A program made the translations under genes and the position numbers. This document shows, in pieces, positions 31,956 through 39,946 of a stretch of 41,347 nt of DNA; the first letter of the stretch is position 1, and each line of letters begins with the position of its first letter. The notes below the pieces were generated by a model. That model had not been told where the DNA came from. It searched no databases and saw only the letters and a list, made by a program, of their open reading frames with translations. This stretch comes from JACDET01 sp035568375 (GTDB taxonomy: Bacteria; Patescibacteriota; Microgenomatia; Levybacterales; UBA12049), in contig DATMOG010000080.1 in assembly GCA_035568375.1 (NCBI GenBank), forward strand, positions 1 through 41,347. The letters run 5' to 3'.

Positions 31956-33575
31956 CTAGTAGGCTATCCCTAATTGATCACAAATAAAACCCTCTTGATT
32001 CGGTTTCTTCTTTCTTTTTCCTTCTTGAGCCAACCTGCTCAATGTCGCAACATCAAGTTTTATACGTACAATGTTAGTATCTTCTTCTATTGGCGACGGA
32101 AAAACCACACTCGTGTCTGGCAAGCTTGGCAGCGCAACAGCATCAATAAGAGGATCAGGATCTATGATCAGAACTGTATCATACTGTTCTGATTCGAGAC
32201 GATAAAACTTTTTTTCAGCCAATTCAGGATCTTGTTCCTGTAGTTCAGAAACGGCTTGCAAATAACCAAAGAGTGCTGCCGTTTTATACTTCTCCATTTG
32301 CCGTAAACTCAATATTATTTCCCCAGTTTTTATTTGACCAGTATATTTTTCAGCTAGCCGCATTTCATAGGCATGTCTTTTGTACCTATCTATCGGTTCT
32401 TCTGCCTGTTTATCGATATCAGCAACAGACGCTTCTATTGCAGCCATACTATCCTTATCAGTATCTCCAACTAATTCCGTTCTAAAAGCCGAAATCCTCT
32501 GTGGACCATCATCACCACGAAAATCGATACAAACCTTATATTGAGCAATTGGTGATTTATCTTCAAGTATTCCATCATCGCCAAATGGACCAATAGCAAC
32601 CGCGCTTATGTTATTTCCTCTTTTTGCTCTATCTATTTCAAGAACAGATCTCACAGCAGCTACTTGTTCTGTTTTATTAGCAGATGTAGCTGCACTTTTT
32701 AGTGTATCAAGGAGCGAATTTGGAGATTGTGGAGTTCTTTCTCCATCTGTTTCTATCATACCGGATAACATTTCATAAATTTCATGTTCAACTTTATATA
32801 AAGAGTGACCTGAATTATACTTTTCCCATCCTTCTTCTAAGGCTGTGATATCTATTGACGTGTGTATTCGAGGAAAAACCTTACCAATTTCCACCGGACA
32901 TATTGGATCACTGAAACTCCTAGTAATTCTTTTGTCACTAGCCTGCCCTAGATTAAGCATTGCTATCTTATGTTTTCGCTTATTTTTTATAACCCCTAAT
33001 GTTGTTATAATATTTGTCTCTGATAACCCAAGTTCTTGTATTACTCGCAAATATTGCAAAAGAGAACGATTTTTTTCACGATCGATTGCCGCTAGTGAGT
33101 CTCTACGTTCCTCTCCCACAATAGTATGCGACCTTATTACTCCCTCACTTCTCTGATCCAGTGCTGCAATCTCATAGAGAGCCCTCGCCATACTATCTGT
33201 TGGTCTCTCTTTTTGTATTTTTGTATTCTCGCTTATCAGTAAAGGGATTGATTCATCCGTATTTCCATCTCCTACCTCAACTGGAAGTTTTGCAACAGAA
33301 GTTGATAGAAATTTTGGATGACCATCCTGAAAAACGAGATACAAGAGATGATGTTTCAAACTAAGATCTGGATTACCATCATCATCAAAAGGAACTCGTG
33401 TGATAATTGTAGTTCCTTTTCTATTTTTAGGTGCTATATTAAGCGCCTTTAAAATGATACTCGCAGGCTTTTCCTGACCTCGTAGTTCTTCTAAAGCGTG
33501 AGTACGATCAGAACCATCAGGCCGATCAAGATCCCTAGAATTTTGTCCACCACCAGATACTGTTTCTTTGCTCAT
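31956..33575 (-). CDS. Large hypothetical soluble protein, 539 residues
   Basis: Not recognised. I start at ATG 33575 (MSKETVSGGGQNSRDLDRPD) because a TATAAT lies just upstream, inside the longer open frame that would start at 33659. The N-terminus is polar. Then come alternating beta-rich parts (GTTIITRVPFDDDGNPDLSL, KVCIDFRGDDGPQRISAFRT) and long helices (TGQIKTGEIILSLRQMEKYK). There is no signal peptide or membrane helix. A region near 200-230 (ETNIITTLGVIKNKRKHKIA) is basic. It diverges from another large unknown gene at 33861, so the two may belong together. Confidence 0.6.
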   Translation of the reverse strand: MSKETVSGGGQNSRDLDRPDGSDRTHALEELRGQEKPASIILKALNIAPKNRKGTTIITRVPFDDDGNPDLSLKHHLLYLVFQDGHPKFLSTSVAKLPVEVGDGNTDESIPLLISENTKIQKERPTDSMARALYEIAALDQRSEGVIRSHTIVGEERRDSLAAIDREKNRSLLQYLRVIQELGLSETNIITTLGVIKNKRKHKIAMLNLGQASDKRITRSFSDPICPVEIGKVFPRIHTSIDITALEEGWEKYNSGHSLYKVEHEIYEMLSGMIETDGERTPQSPNSLLDTLKSAATSANKTEQVAAVRSVLEIDRAKRGNNISAVAIGPFGDDGILEDKSPIAQYKVCIDFRGDDGPQRISAFRTELVGDTDKDSMAAIEASVADIDKQAEEPIDRYKRHAYEMRLAEKYTGQIKTGEIILSLRQMEKYKTAALFGYLQAVSELQEQDPELAEKKFYRLESEQYDTVLIIDPDPLIDAVALPSLPDTSVVFPSPIEEDTNIVRIKLDVATLSRLAQEGKRKKKPNQEGFICDQLGIAY

Positions 33576-33602
33576 AGTAAACGCTATTAAATAGCTGCAC
33601 GG

Positions 33603-33608
33603 ATTATA
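33603..33608 (-). promoter_or_regulatory. -10 of the 539-residue protein gene
   Basis: On the minus strand TATAAT is centred about 30 bp upstream of ATG 33575. It lies inside the upstream part of the open frame, so transcription from it excludes the first 28 codons of the longer reading. Confidence 0.5.
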
Positions 33609-33845
33609 TCCCATAAGTTTATTCAATGCAAGTAAAAATACTACAAAAACGATTTTCAATTTGAATATAGTATTAATCTAATATACTAATAAGCCAAAAT
33701 GGTGCAAAAAATTCAAAGCATTATATAAATTGTATCCTACACAACCCAGCAAACAGAATAATAGTAAGTCCAAGAACAATAAAATCGAGATAACAATATC
33801 TATATATATACATCTCGTACAATTGAGATCACGCTTTTATTGATG

Positions 33846-33851
33846 TATAAT
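33846..33851 (+). promoter_or_regulatory. -10 of the 446-residue protein gene
   Basis: TATAAT ends 9 nt before ATG 33861, leaving at most a few bases of leader. This is slightly longer than the 6-nt spacing seen elsewhere. Confidence 0.5.
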
Positions 33852-33860
33852 GTTTGATCT

Positions 33861-35201
33861 ATGGGCGAACCAAATTCAATAGGGAGAACTGTTCAGGAAG
33901 CAAAGCGTACTTTCGATTTAGAACGCGACAGATGGGACCTTCGTACCTCTTTGAGAATTTTGCAAAATCCGATGTCTGCACCAGAAGCACTAACAGATTT
34001 TCAAAAATTTTTAAGGCAATATCATACTGCTGGAATCAATAGTAAGGGGACAAGACCCAGGGCTGCAGAGCTGAGAGTTTTACAAGATTCACGACGTGCT
34101 CTACAAAGAGTAGTTGCTCACAATGTAGAAAGAAAGCTATTACCTATTGTACTTACTCTTCTCGATCCAAAATCTGACATTGTCGATAGATTACAAGAGC
34201 AAGGAATTGACAATGTAGACCAGTGGGAGGGTGCACGTTATAGATTGTTTGAAGGTGATAGTGCAAAGATTGCTTGGACTTATGAAAAACTATTCACATC
34301 GATTATTCCTAAAGTATTCGATTGTTATACTGAGACACAACAAAAGATGCTTCTTCAGTGTAATTATGACCTAACTACTGCAGTACAAAGAGCAAGTGTA
34401 GCAGTTCTTGAAGAAGAATCTCCGAAAAAGAATATACCTGAACAGCTAAAAAATATGCCCTATGTTGGAGAACACGAAGAGAATGCCGATGTTTCGTTTC
34501 GAGACAGGACACTTTTGTTTTTCGCTAATGAAGCTGCTCCTGATAGATCAAATAATAGCCTTCGTCCAAATATATTTCTTCAACTCGAAGCTAACGGAGT
34601 AGGATTTGGTGAGTTTTATGGATCTGCTTTTCCGACACTTGCGTTTGTAGCTCGAAAAGCAAATTGTCCTCCGAATGAATGGTTCAAAATGCACCTTCGC
34701 AATATAGCGCCTTTTTCAGCAATTGCTGCGCTTAAAGACTCACAATCAGCAGAGATATTCTATCTAAATCCTTCCCCGCCACCTTTTGCAGTTACAATGT
34801 CAGAATCTGATCTCTGGGAGATAGAGGTTGTAAGAGAACCACTAACTGCAGCAACAAAAAAAGTTAAAGAAATGGATGCACAACAGCTAGGTGTAACCAG
34901 TACAATGAGTGAAAGAGGTCGATGCCCTTCAAACGAAGCATTACCTCCTCAAACAGAAGAGCATAGAAAAGGACAAGTTGATCTGAAAGCTCTGATTAAT
35001 GAGATAACAGATGGTCATATTCCTGAACATCTAAAAACTGTTATGCTACCAAGTGATGTGTCTGCTATTCTTGCAATAGTATTGACAGAAAGACTTCGAC
35101 AGAGTGGCATCATTAAACTTAATCCTCCCGCGATAGAGTCAATTAAGCACATAGATCCTTCAGAGAGTGGCACTATTTTTTCTCAAGAAACAGCCAACTA
35201 A
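33861..35201 (+). CDS. Large hypothetical helical protein, 446 residues
   Basis: Not recognised. The first 200 residues are almost entirely helical and basic (SIGRTVQEAKRTFDLERDRW, LRVLQDSRRALQRVVAHNVE). A middle part (VSFRDRTLLFFANEAAPDRS, ANGVGFGEFYGSAFPTLAFV) looks like a folded alpha/beta domain, and the last 100 residues are polar with a helical segment (VDLKALINEITDGHIPEHLK). No membrane or signal sequence. It is divergent from the 539-residue gene over 285 bp, and both have TATAAT promoters. A shared role is only suggested by this arrangement. Confidence 0.6.
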   Translation: MGEPNSIGRTVQEAKRTFDLERDRWDLRTSLRILQNPMSAPEALTDFQKFLRQYHTAGINSKGTRPRAAELRVLQDSRRALQRVVAHNVERKLLPIVLTLLDPKSDIVDRLQEQGIDNVDQWEGARYRLFEGDSAKIAWTYEKLFTSIIPKVFDCYTETQQKMLLQCNYDLTTAVQRASVAVLEEESPKKNIPEQLKNMPYVGEHEENADVSFRDRTLLFFANEAAPDRSNNSLRPNIFLQLEANGVGFGEFYGSAFPTLAFVARKANCPPNEWFKMHLRNIAPFSAIAALKDSQSAEIFYLNPSPPPFAVTMSESDLWEIEVVREPLTAATKKVKEMDAQQLGVTSTMSERGRCPSNEALPPQTEEHRKGQVDLKALINEITDGHIPEHLKTVMLPSDVSAILAIVLTERLRQSGIIKLNPPAIESIKHIDPSESGTIFSQETAN

Positions 35202-35302
35202 TTTACTAGACTTCTTCCCAAATAAAAAAGGTGTTAGTGTAGTGTCTTCAAAATAACTTTATCATGATAGGTACCCCCCAACCATTGTAATTCTTCATAT
35301 AG

Positions 35303-35316
35303 TACAATAAGGGGCA
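35303..35316 (+). promoter_or_regulatory. -10 and purine-rich leader of a 47-codon gene
   Basis: TACAAT (35303-35308) is followed by AAGGGGCA and then ATG 35317. The 8-nt spacing gives a near-leaderless mRNA, though AAGGGG could also act as a weak ribosome site if transcription starts further up. Confidence 0.4.
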
Positions 35317-35460
35317 ATGAAGAACCTCACACTAAAGCGCATACTTAAACGTCACGCAGGACTTCACAGGGTCATCGAAAATGGAAAACTTGATAAGGAT
35401 GTATTTGATGAAATAGTAAAAAGAGGAACGAAACAAGAGGCGTTTGATAAGAAAAAGTAG
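35317..35460 (+). CDS. Small basic protein, 47 residues
   Basis: Reads MKNLTLKRILKRHAGLHRVI, then ENGKLDKDVFDEIVKRG and a Lys-rich end. It looks like two amphipathic basic helices, suitable for binding nucleic acid or a partner protein. The promoter-like TACAAT and clean start support expression. It lies 27 bp upstream of the PIN module and could belong to that unit. No family recognised. Confidence 0.5.
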   Translation: MKNLTLKRILKRHAGLHRVIENGKLDKDVFDEIVKRGTKQEAFDKKK

Positions 35461-35472
35461 ATTTACTCTTTA

Positions 35473-35487
35473 TGATATAATCGTTTT
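35473..35487 (+). promoter_or_regulatory. Extended -10, leaderless start of the PIN module
   Basis: TGA-TATAAT ends at 35481 and CGTTTT fills the 6 nt before ATG 35488. Confidence 0.65.
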
Positions 35488-35715
35488 ATGAGCATATATA
35501 CTATTCCACAGGATAATAAAAACACACCACAACAAGTAGGTGGAACTATTACCATTTCTAATGGTGAAAAAATTTATATAAAACCAAATTCAATTCAAAG
35601 TAACGAAAGTAGTAAATCTTCTATTGAATTTGTTAAAGAATTTAAAGAAGCAATTAACGAAGGCTTATTTAAAAAAGAAAATGAGCAAGAAAAACCAACC
35701 CGAACAACAGAATAA
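35488..35715 (+). CDS. Putative antitoxin of a PIN module, 75 residues
   Basis: A small polar protein: an N-terminal beta-like part (VGGTITISNGEKIYI), a Ser/Asn-rich linker and a C-terminal helix (SSIEFVKEFKEAINEGLFKK). Its 3' end overlaps the PIN-domain gene by 35 bp. Size, position, overlap and an amphipathic C-terminal helix are typical of PIN antitoxins, in which the tail occupies the toxin active site. I recognise no DNA-binding family, so the antitoxin role rests on context. Confidence 0.55.
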   Translation: MSIYTIPQDNKNTPQQVGGTITISNGEKIYIKPNSIQSNESSKSSIEFVKEFKEAINEGLFKKENEQEKPTRTTE

Positions 35716-36223
35716 TCCACCCAAACAAAAAATCATCCTAGATACAAATATATTTTCAGATTTAACTGATAAAAATCTCGTTGTTCCCCTTATTCAATAT
35801 TTAACCGACTTGGACAAAAGAGGTTTTGAGTTTGCATTATCTGATATAACATTATATGAGCTGATGAGAGGACAAACTTCTGATAATGAAAAAAAGAAAA
35901 TAGAAATGTTATCCTCAACTTTTCGTTATTTTTTATCTCCTGAAGTATTAATTACTGCTGCTCAATTGGATAATTTATTAAAAATGGAAAATATCCAGGT
36001 AAATGGAGTAGATCATGGGGATAAATTCATTGCCGCAACTGCAATTTTATCGGGATCATTAATTTTAACTGCTGATGTGAAGGGGTTTCCATGGCCATTC
36101 TTTCATGAAATAGAATATAATCTTCTAGTTCATAAAATAGATAATAAAACAAAATGTCATGTGATAGGATTATTACGACCAGATATTGATTTAATTAAAC
36201 ATCATTTCGAAGCAAGACCGTAA
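35681..36223 (+). CDS. PIN-domain ribonuclease (toxin candidate)
   Basis: I start at ATG 35681 (MSKKNQPEQQNNPPKQK), not 35624, because the earlier codons only repeat the antitoxin region in another frame. The 180-residue protein has the PIN pattern: IILDTNIFSDL (first Asp), LYELMRG (Glu), and HGDKFIAATAILSGSLILTA with D.KGF (later acidic residues), enough for a Mg-dependent RNase. The C-terminal 45 residues extend beyond a minimal VapC. It overlaps the upstream small gene by 35 bp, as in toxin-antitoxin operons. RNA target unknown. An IS1595 relic begins a few bases after its stop. Confidence 0.75.
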   Translation: MSKKNQPEQQNNPPKQKIILDTNIFSDLTDKNLVVPLIQYLTDLDKRGFEFALSDITLYELMRGQTSDNEKKKIEMLSSTFRYFLSPEVLITAAQLDNLLKMENIQVNGVDHGDKFIAATAILSGSLILTADVKGFPWPFFHEIEYNLLVHKIDNKTKCHVIGLLRPDIDLIKHHFEARP

Positions 36224-36226
36224 AAG

Positions 36227-37002
36227 TTATATCTGTGAAAGTAACAAGTTAAACATCTGATCCGGTGTCTTCCGGTGATTATATTGAAAAATAATATTCA
36301 CGCATATACCTCTCTAAATATTTAGGACGCACATGCCGATAGACTCCTTTTACAGCAAGTTTAATACGACCCCATAGCTCTTCAAATATCTTATTGAGTA
36401 TATATGCATGGTCGATTGTATAATGTTTAAAGTAACCGTATTCAGGTAAATTTTTATATGCTAAAAGCCCATCAGTCATAACATGCGCTTTAGGATCAAT
36501 ATGTTCTTTTATTTCTTTAACAAGAACCTTTTGTGTTGCTTGTGGAATATGTTTCATATATGCTTTCCCGTTTCTTTGCACCATACCCATAATAATTTCT
36601 TTTTTCGCATTAGATTTCCATTCATATGCTCTATTTGCTCCTTTACCACCAAAATATGATTCGTCAACTTCAACGACTTTATCAAGAAGTGATCCATCTT
36701 TTTTACCCATAAGAATGCGAATTTGCTTCATCATAGTGACTCCTAGTTAACGTTGTAGAGACTTTGCGGATATACCAGATCGAGTAACAAGCATTAAATA
36801 AATAGCAAAAAACCATACTTGCAACTTAGTAGAAGATTTATCAAAAATAGTATCAACAAGAGGACTGATTTGATGACCACCACCACATTGATAAACAAGA
36901 CGACCCTGTGAACGTCTACGGTCACATTCGACACAATAAGGCTTGAAGCCTAACCTCGTCTGATGGGTATTTCTGAAAAAACTCTTTTATAGCATCAAAT
37001 GA
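36227..37002 (-). pseudogene. Degraded IS1595-family (ISXO2-like) transposase
   Basis: On the minus strand the pieces are: AIKEFFQKYPSDEVR, a frameshift near 36945-36955, GFKPYCVECDRRRSQG with a zinc-ribbon remnant, QVWFFAIYLMLVTRSGISAK, an in-frame TAA at 36747-36749, then LGVTMMKQIR where the usual YKTAWRM segment is shortened. The DDE core follows: VVEVDESYFGGKG, HVMTDGLLAYKNL and GVYRHVRPKYLERYMREYYF. A final frameshift near 36284 moves the true end (YNHRKTPDQMFNLLLSQI) to the stop at 36227. With at least three lesions it cannot transpose. An open 151-codon piece remains at 36279-36734. I saw no clear terminal repeats. Confidence 0.8.
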
Positions 37003-37104
37003 TTAGGAATTCAGGGATAATTGCGTCAAATGTATTAGTTGTACTCGATCTCATTGTTCTTACTTTAGATCATTGGTTGCACTTTATAAAGGCAATATTC
37101 ATAC

Positions 37105-37133
37105 TTGCACATTGCCTATCCCATTGCTATAAT
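37105..37133 (+). promoter_or_regulatory. Promoter of the secretion operon
   Basis: TTGCAC (37105-37110), 17 bp, and TATAAT (37128-37133) preceded by TGC form the most complete promoter near the operon. The predicted start near 37140 gives a 60-nt leader that contains a terminator hairpin. Confidence 0.6.
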
Positions 37134-37154
37134 CACTTAAATTTGCCCGATGAT

Positions 37155-37182
37155 AAACTGCCCAACTATGGCAGTTTTTTTT
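37155..37182 (+). terminator. Intrinsic terminator or attenuator in the secretion-operon leader
   Basis: AAACTGCC and GGCAGTTT pair around a 7-nt loop (CAACTAT), directly followed by a run of T. This is a standard intrinsic terminator. It lies about 15-20 nt after the predicted transcription start and 19 nt before the pilin ATG, so it should stop most transcripts before the operon unless antitermination occurs. The alternative is that it ends an upstream transcript. Confidence 0.75.
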
Positions 37183-37200
37183 GTATTTTTTTTGGTATTT

Positions 37201-37533
37201 ATGAAAAAAGCAATCATCTTACAATCACTCATACTTACTTCACTTATCATTGCAACTCCCGTCTATGCACAAACCGCAGGAGTTTCACAAATTGAAAACT
37301 TTATCAAAAGTATCATTCAAATTCTCGTAACACTCGCAGGAATAACTGCAACAGGATTTTTTGTCTGGGGAGGATTCCGATATATCACCAGTTCCGGTAG
37401 CCCTGAACAGCTTGAAGGAGCAAAAAAAACAATTCTTTATTCAGCAATAGGACTTGCAATTGCGCTTGGCGCCTTTGTTTTTAGTAATATCGTCTCTAGT
37501 CTTGCAACAACTGCATTTGGTTCAGCCCAATAA
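37201..37533 (+). CDS. VirB2-like pilin of a type IV secretion system
   Basis: A 110-residue precursor. I start at ATG 37201 because MKKAIILQSLILTSLIIATP VYAQ is a clear signal peptide; the longer frame from 37150 would overlap the terminator. The mature part has two membrane helices: IIQILVTLAGITATGFFVWG and ILYSAIGLAIALGAFVFSNI, joined by a short loop with RYITSSGSPEQLEGAKK. This is the VirB2/TrbC layout, the subunit of a conjugative pilus. First gene of the operon, with a closely related domain fused to the next protein. Confidence 0.75.
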   Translation: MKKAIILQSLILTSLIIATPVYAQTAGVSQIENFIKSIIQILVTLAGITATGFFVWGGFRYITSSGSPEQLEGAKKTILYSAIGLAIALGAFVFSNIVSSLATTAFGSAQ

Positions 37534-37549
37534 GAGAAAACCGTTACAC

Positions 37550-38845
37550 ATGAAGCGTTTAACCTTACTCAGCCTTCTTGCACTCTTTTTCATCGGAGCA
37601 CATCCTGTCTACGCGCAAACAAACACCGATGTTTCAACATTTACCAGTCAAACAATGAGTACGCTCATTGTTTTTGCGTCCCTCGGAACCGTCTTTTTCC
37701 TCATTAAAGGCGGCTACGCATATATCACCTCGACAGGTAAACCAGATGCCCTAGAACATGCAAAAAAAACCATACGCAATGCACTTATCGGCCTTATCCT
37801 AGTAGTAACTGCAGGTTTTACATCCCAGCTTTTAACAAATGCACTAACACTACCGAGCAATCTTTCACATACCACACCATTACAAGTAACGCCAATTATT
37901 CCGATACCTCCTCCCGGAGGACTCACGCAAGTTATTATTGATGCAATATACGGCCTTATCCAAACAATCATCATATCAGCAACAAAGCCACTCGTTGATG
38001 GCATCATCAGCCTTTTAGCAACAACACCATCAGTCGTAACAAATTCTGTGATCTTTAACTTTTGGTTAACCATACTTGGGATAACTGACGCGCTTTTTGT
38101 TCTTCTGATCGCAGTCTTAGGCTTTCAATTTATGAGTGCTGCAAGTTTTGGATATGAAGAAATCGAATTTAAACATGTGCTTCCCAAAATAGCAGTAACG
38201 TTTCTTGGGGCAAATTCTTCACTCTTTTTGGTTGATTGGGTTATTACACTCTGTAACACCTTAGTAAACGCACTCCTTAAAACAACAGGAGGACTGGATA
38301 AAGCATGGGTACTCAACGCATTTAATCCGGCAGCACTTGGCACTGATGGAAGAGGTACCGCACTCATAACGCTTATCTTTATGCTGCTTTTTGTTATTCT
38401 TGCTGCAATATTACTCCTTTTTTATATTATCCGCCTCATTGTTGTCGCCCTTGGCGCAGTGCTTTCTCCTCTCATTTTTCTCTTATGGGCAGTACCAAAA
38501 TTTTCTGATTTTGCTGAAATATCTGCAAAATCATATCTTACTATGATCTTTACTGTTTTTGTCCATGTCGTCATCATTCAACTTGCATCAGCATTTCTTA
38601 CCCTTCCTGGTCAAGTCGGCACAAATTCATTGGTTTCTGTTTTAGTCGCGATTGGTTTATTTCTCACCTTGTTAAAAACACCTTCATTTATGTTTCAACT
38701 GATGTTCTATAACACGGGTAGGGGAATGGTCAGAAAACTAGGTGGACAGATTATGAATGTCATTACCAATAAAAGAGAAAACGTCTCTGCTCCACCTGAG
38801 GGATCGGGTAAAGTTCAAATATCCAGAAAGGTAGTTACTGCATGA
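37550..38845 (+). CDS. VirB6/TrbL-like channel protein with N-terminal pilin-like domain
   Basis: A 431-residue inner-membrane protein starting at ATG 37550. It opens with a signal peptide ending VYA, then a two-helix domain (FASLGTVFFLIKGGYAYITS, GKPDALEHAKKTIRNALIGL) that closely resembles the preceding pilin, including the Y-ITS-GxPxxLExAKKTI loop. After a Pro-rich linker (PIIPIPPPGG), six or more helices follow (ITDALFVLLIAVLGFQFMSA, LILLFYII region, LYTM-like ends), a VirB6/TrbL-type arrangement. The C-terminus is cytoplasmic and basic. The stop overlaps the PrgI start by 4 bp (ATGA). The assignment to VirB6 rests on topology and context. Confidence 0.65.
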   Translation: MKRLTLLSLLALFFIGAHPVYAQTNTDVSTFTSQTMSTLIVFASLGTVFFLIKGGYAYITSTGKPDALEHAKKTIRNALIGLILVVTAGFTSQLLTNALTLPSNLSHTTPLQVTPIIPIPPPGGLTQVIIDAIYGLIQTIIISATKPLVDGIISLLATTPSVVTNSVIFNFWLTILGITDALFVLLIAVLGFQFMSAASFGYEEIEFKHVLPKIAVTFLGANSSLFLVDWVITLCNTLVNALLKTTGGLDKAWVLNAFNPAALGTDGRGTALITLIFMLLFVILAAILLLFYIIRLIVVALGAVLSPLIFLLWAVPKFSDFAEISAKSYLTMIFTVFVHVVIIQLASAFLTLPGQVGTNSLVSVLVAIGLFLTLLKTPSFMFQLMFYNTGRGMVRKLGGQIMNVITNKRENVSAPPEGSGKVQISRKVVTA

Positions 38846-39354
38846 AAATACGAAGAATTCCAGCACAAATTACGACAGTTGAGGATAAAATAGCCGGAAG
38901 TTTGAATCTAACCCAAATGACTCTTCTTATCATTCCTGTTTTTGTTTTCATGGCTATTTATGTTGTTTTCGCTCCTTCAATGCAATTTGCCTGGTACAAA
39001 ATACCTCTTTTTATTCTCAGTGGATCAATTCCGCCAATTCTGGCAATCCGTATCAAAGAAAAAATTGTGCTAACGTGGCTTGTGATTCTCCTTCGGTATA
39101 ACCTTCGTCCGGCATACTATCTGTTTAATAAAAATGATTCATATCTTAGAACAATGAATATTATTACTATTGCTAAAAAAGATAAAAAAATAACAGCGCA
39201 CGCAAAAGAGAAACAGCAAACTAAGACTTCTACGTTATCATTTGGCGACCTGGTACGAATTGAGGGACTACTTGCTAACTCTAAATACAGCTTTTCGATA
39301 AAATCACAAAAGAAAGGAGCATTTCATGTGGCTTTTGAGCAAAAACAAAAATAG
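38842..39354 (+). CDS. PrgI-family membrane protein
   Basis: A 170-residue protein of the PrgI type found next to TraC/VirB4 in Gram-positive and CPR secretion loci. IPAQITTVEDKIAGSLNLTQ is the family N-terminus, followed by two membrane helices (LLIIPVFVFMAIYVVFAP and PLFILSGSIPPILAI) and the segment LTWLVILLRYNLRPAYYLFN. The C-terminal 60 residues are basic and soluble. It overlaps the preceding gene by 4 bp and the next by 29 bp, so the operon is tightly coupled. Role: inner-membrane part of the secretion channel, inferred. Confidence 0.82.
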   Translation: MKIRRIPAQITTVEDKIAGSLNLTQMTLLIIPVFVFMAIYVVFAPSMQFAWYKIPLFILSGSIPPILAIRIKEKIVLTWLVILLRYNLRPAYYLFNKNDSYLRTMNIITIAKKDKKITAHAKEKQQTKTSTLSFGDLVRIEGLLANSKYSFSIKSQKKGAFHVAFEQKQK

Positions 39355-39946
39355 CATCTCATCTAGAAAACAAATACAACTTAAAGAAGTGAGAGACGGA
39401 ATACTCATTCTACCGAATGACCGTTATCGGATGATACTTGAAACATCATCGGTTAATTTTGAGCTAAAAAGTGATGAAGAGCAAGACGTCCTTCTTGAAA
39501 GCTTTCAAAATTTCCTCAATTCTCTCCCATGTCCACTGCAAATTCTTATTCGCGTCAGAGAGATTGACGTCGATAGCTATATAGAACAGGTTACGAAAAG
39601 TAAGGAATCAGAGACAGAAACTGTTTATCAAGAACAGATTGATAACTACGCAAATTTTATCAGGCAAATCGTCTCAGGAAATAAAATTCTCACTCGTAAA
39701 TTCTATATCATTATTCCGTATACGCATCTTGAGCGAAAAAAAGATTTTGCCATAATTAAAGAGCATCTGTATCTCCAGCGTGATTTGGTACATCGTGGTA
39801 TTGAAAAGATCGGTATGAAAGCACGGAGTCTTGATACCCTTGAAGTGCTCAATCTATTCTATAGCTTCTATAATACCCAACAAGCAAAAACACAGGAACT
39901 AACCAAACACTCTCTCAAAATACTTTTGGAGGATACCTATGTTTAA
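39326..39946 (+). CDS. TraC-like protein of the type IV secretion operon
   Basis: A 206-residue protein that resembles the N-terminal domain preceding the ATPase in VirB4/TraC proteins, here as a separate gene. ATG 39326 is supported by AAAGGAG seven nt upstream. Motifs: KEVRDGILILPNDRYRMILE, VNFELKSDEEQDVLLESFQN, LNSLPCPLQILIRVREIDVD, and later RKFYIIIPY and LLEDTYV. It overlaps PrgI by 29 bp and VirB4 by 8 bp. Such split TraC-like genes accompany PrgI and VirB4 in CPR genomes, I believe; the function is probably VirB4 docking or channel assembly. Confidence 0.75.
   Translation: MWLLSKNKNSISSRKQIQLKEVRDGILILPNDRYRMILETSSVNFELKSDEEQDVLLESFQNFLNSLPCPLQILIRVREIDVDSYIEQVTKSKESETETVYQEQIDNYANFIRQIVSGNKILTRKFYIIIPYTHLERKKDFAIIKEHLYLQRDLVHRGIEKIGMKARSLDTLEVLNLFYSFYNTQQAKTQELTKHSLKILLEDTYV

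Noticed and set aside
33576..33659. 28-codon N-terminal extension of the 539-residue protein
   Set aside because: A TATAAT lies within this stretch, so the transcript would begin downstream of the longer start.
33680..33810. Small membrane-protein-like reading on the minus strand (FLDLLLFCLLGCVGYN)
   Set aside because: It has no start codon and needs frame jumps to look convincing. It could be a decayed gene, but AT-rich intergenic DNA often reads as hydrophobic.
36999..37295. 98-codon open frame on the plus strand before the pilin gene
   Set aside because: It runs through the operon promoter, the terminator and the pilin signal peptide in another frame, and its sequence is low in coding character.
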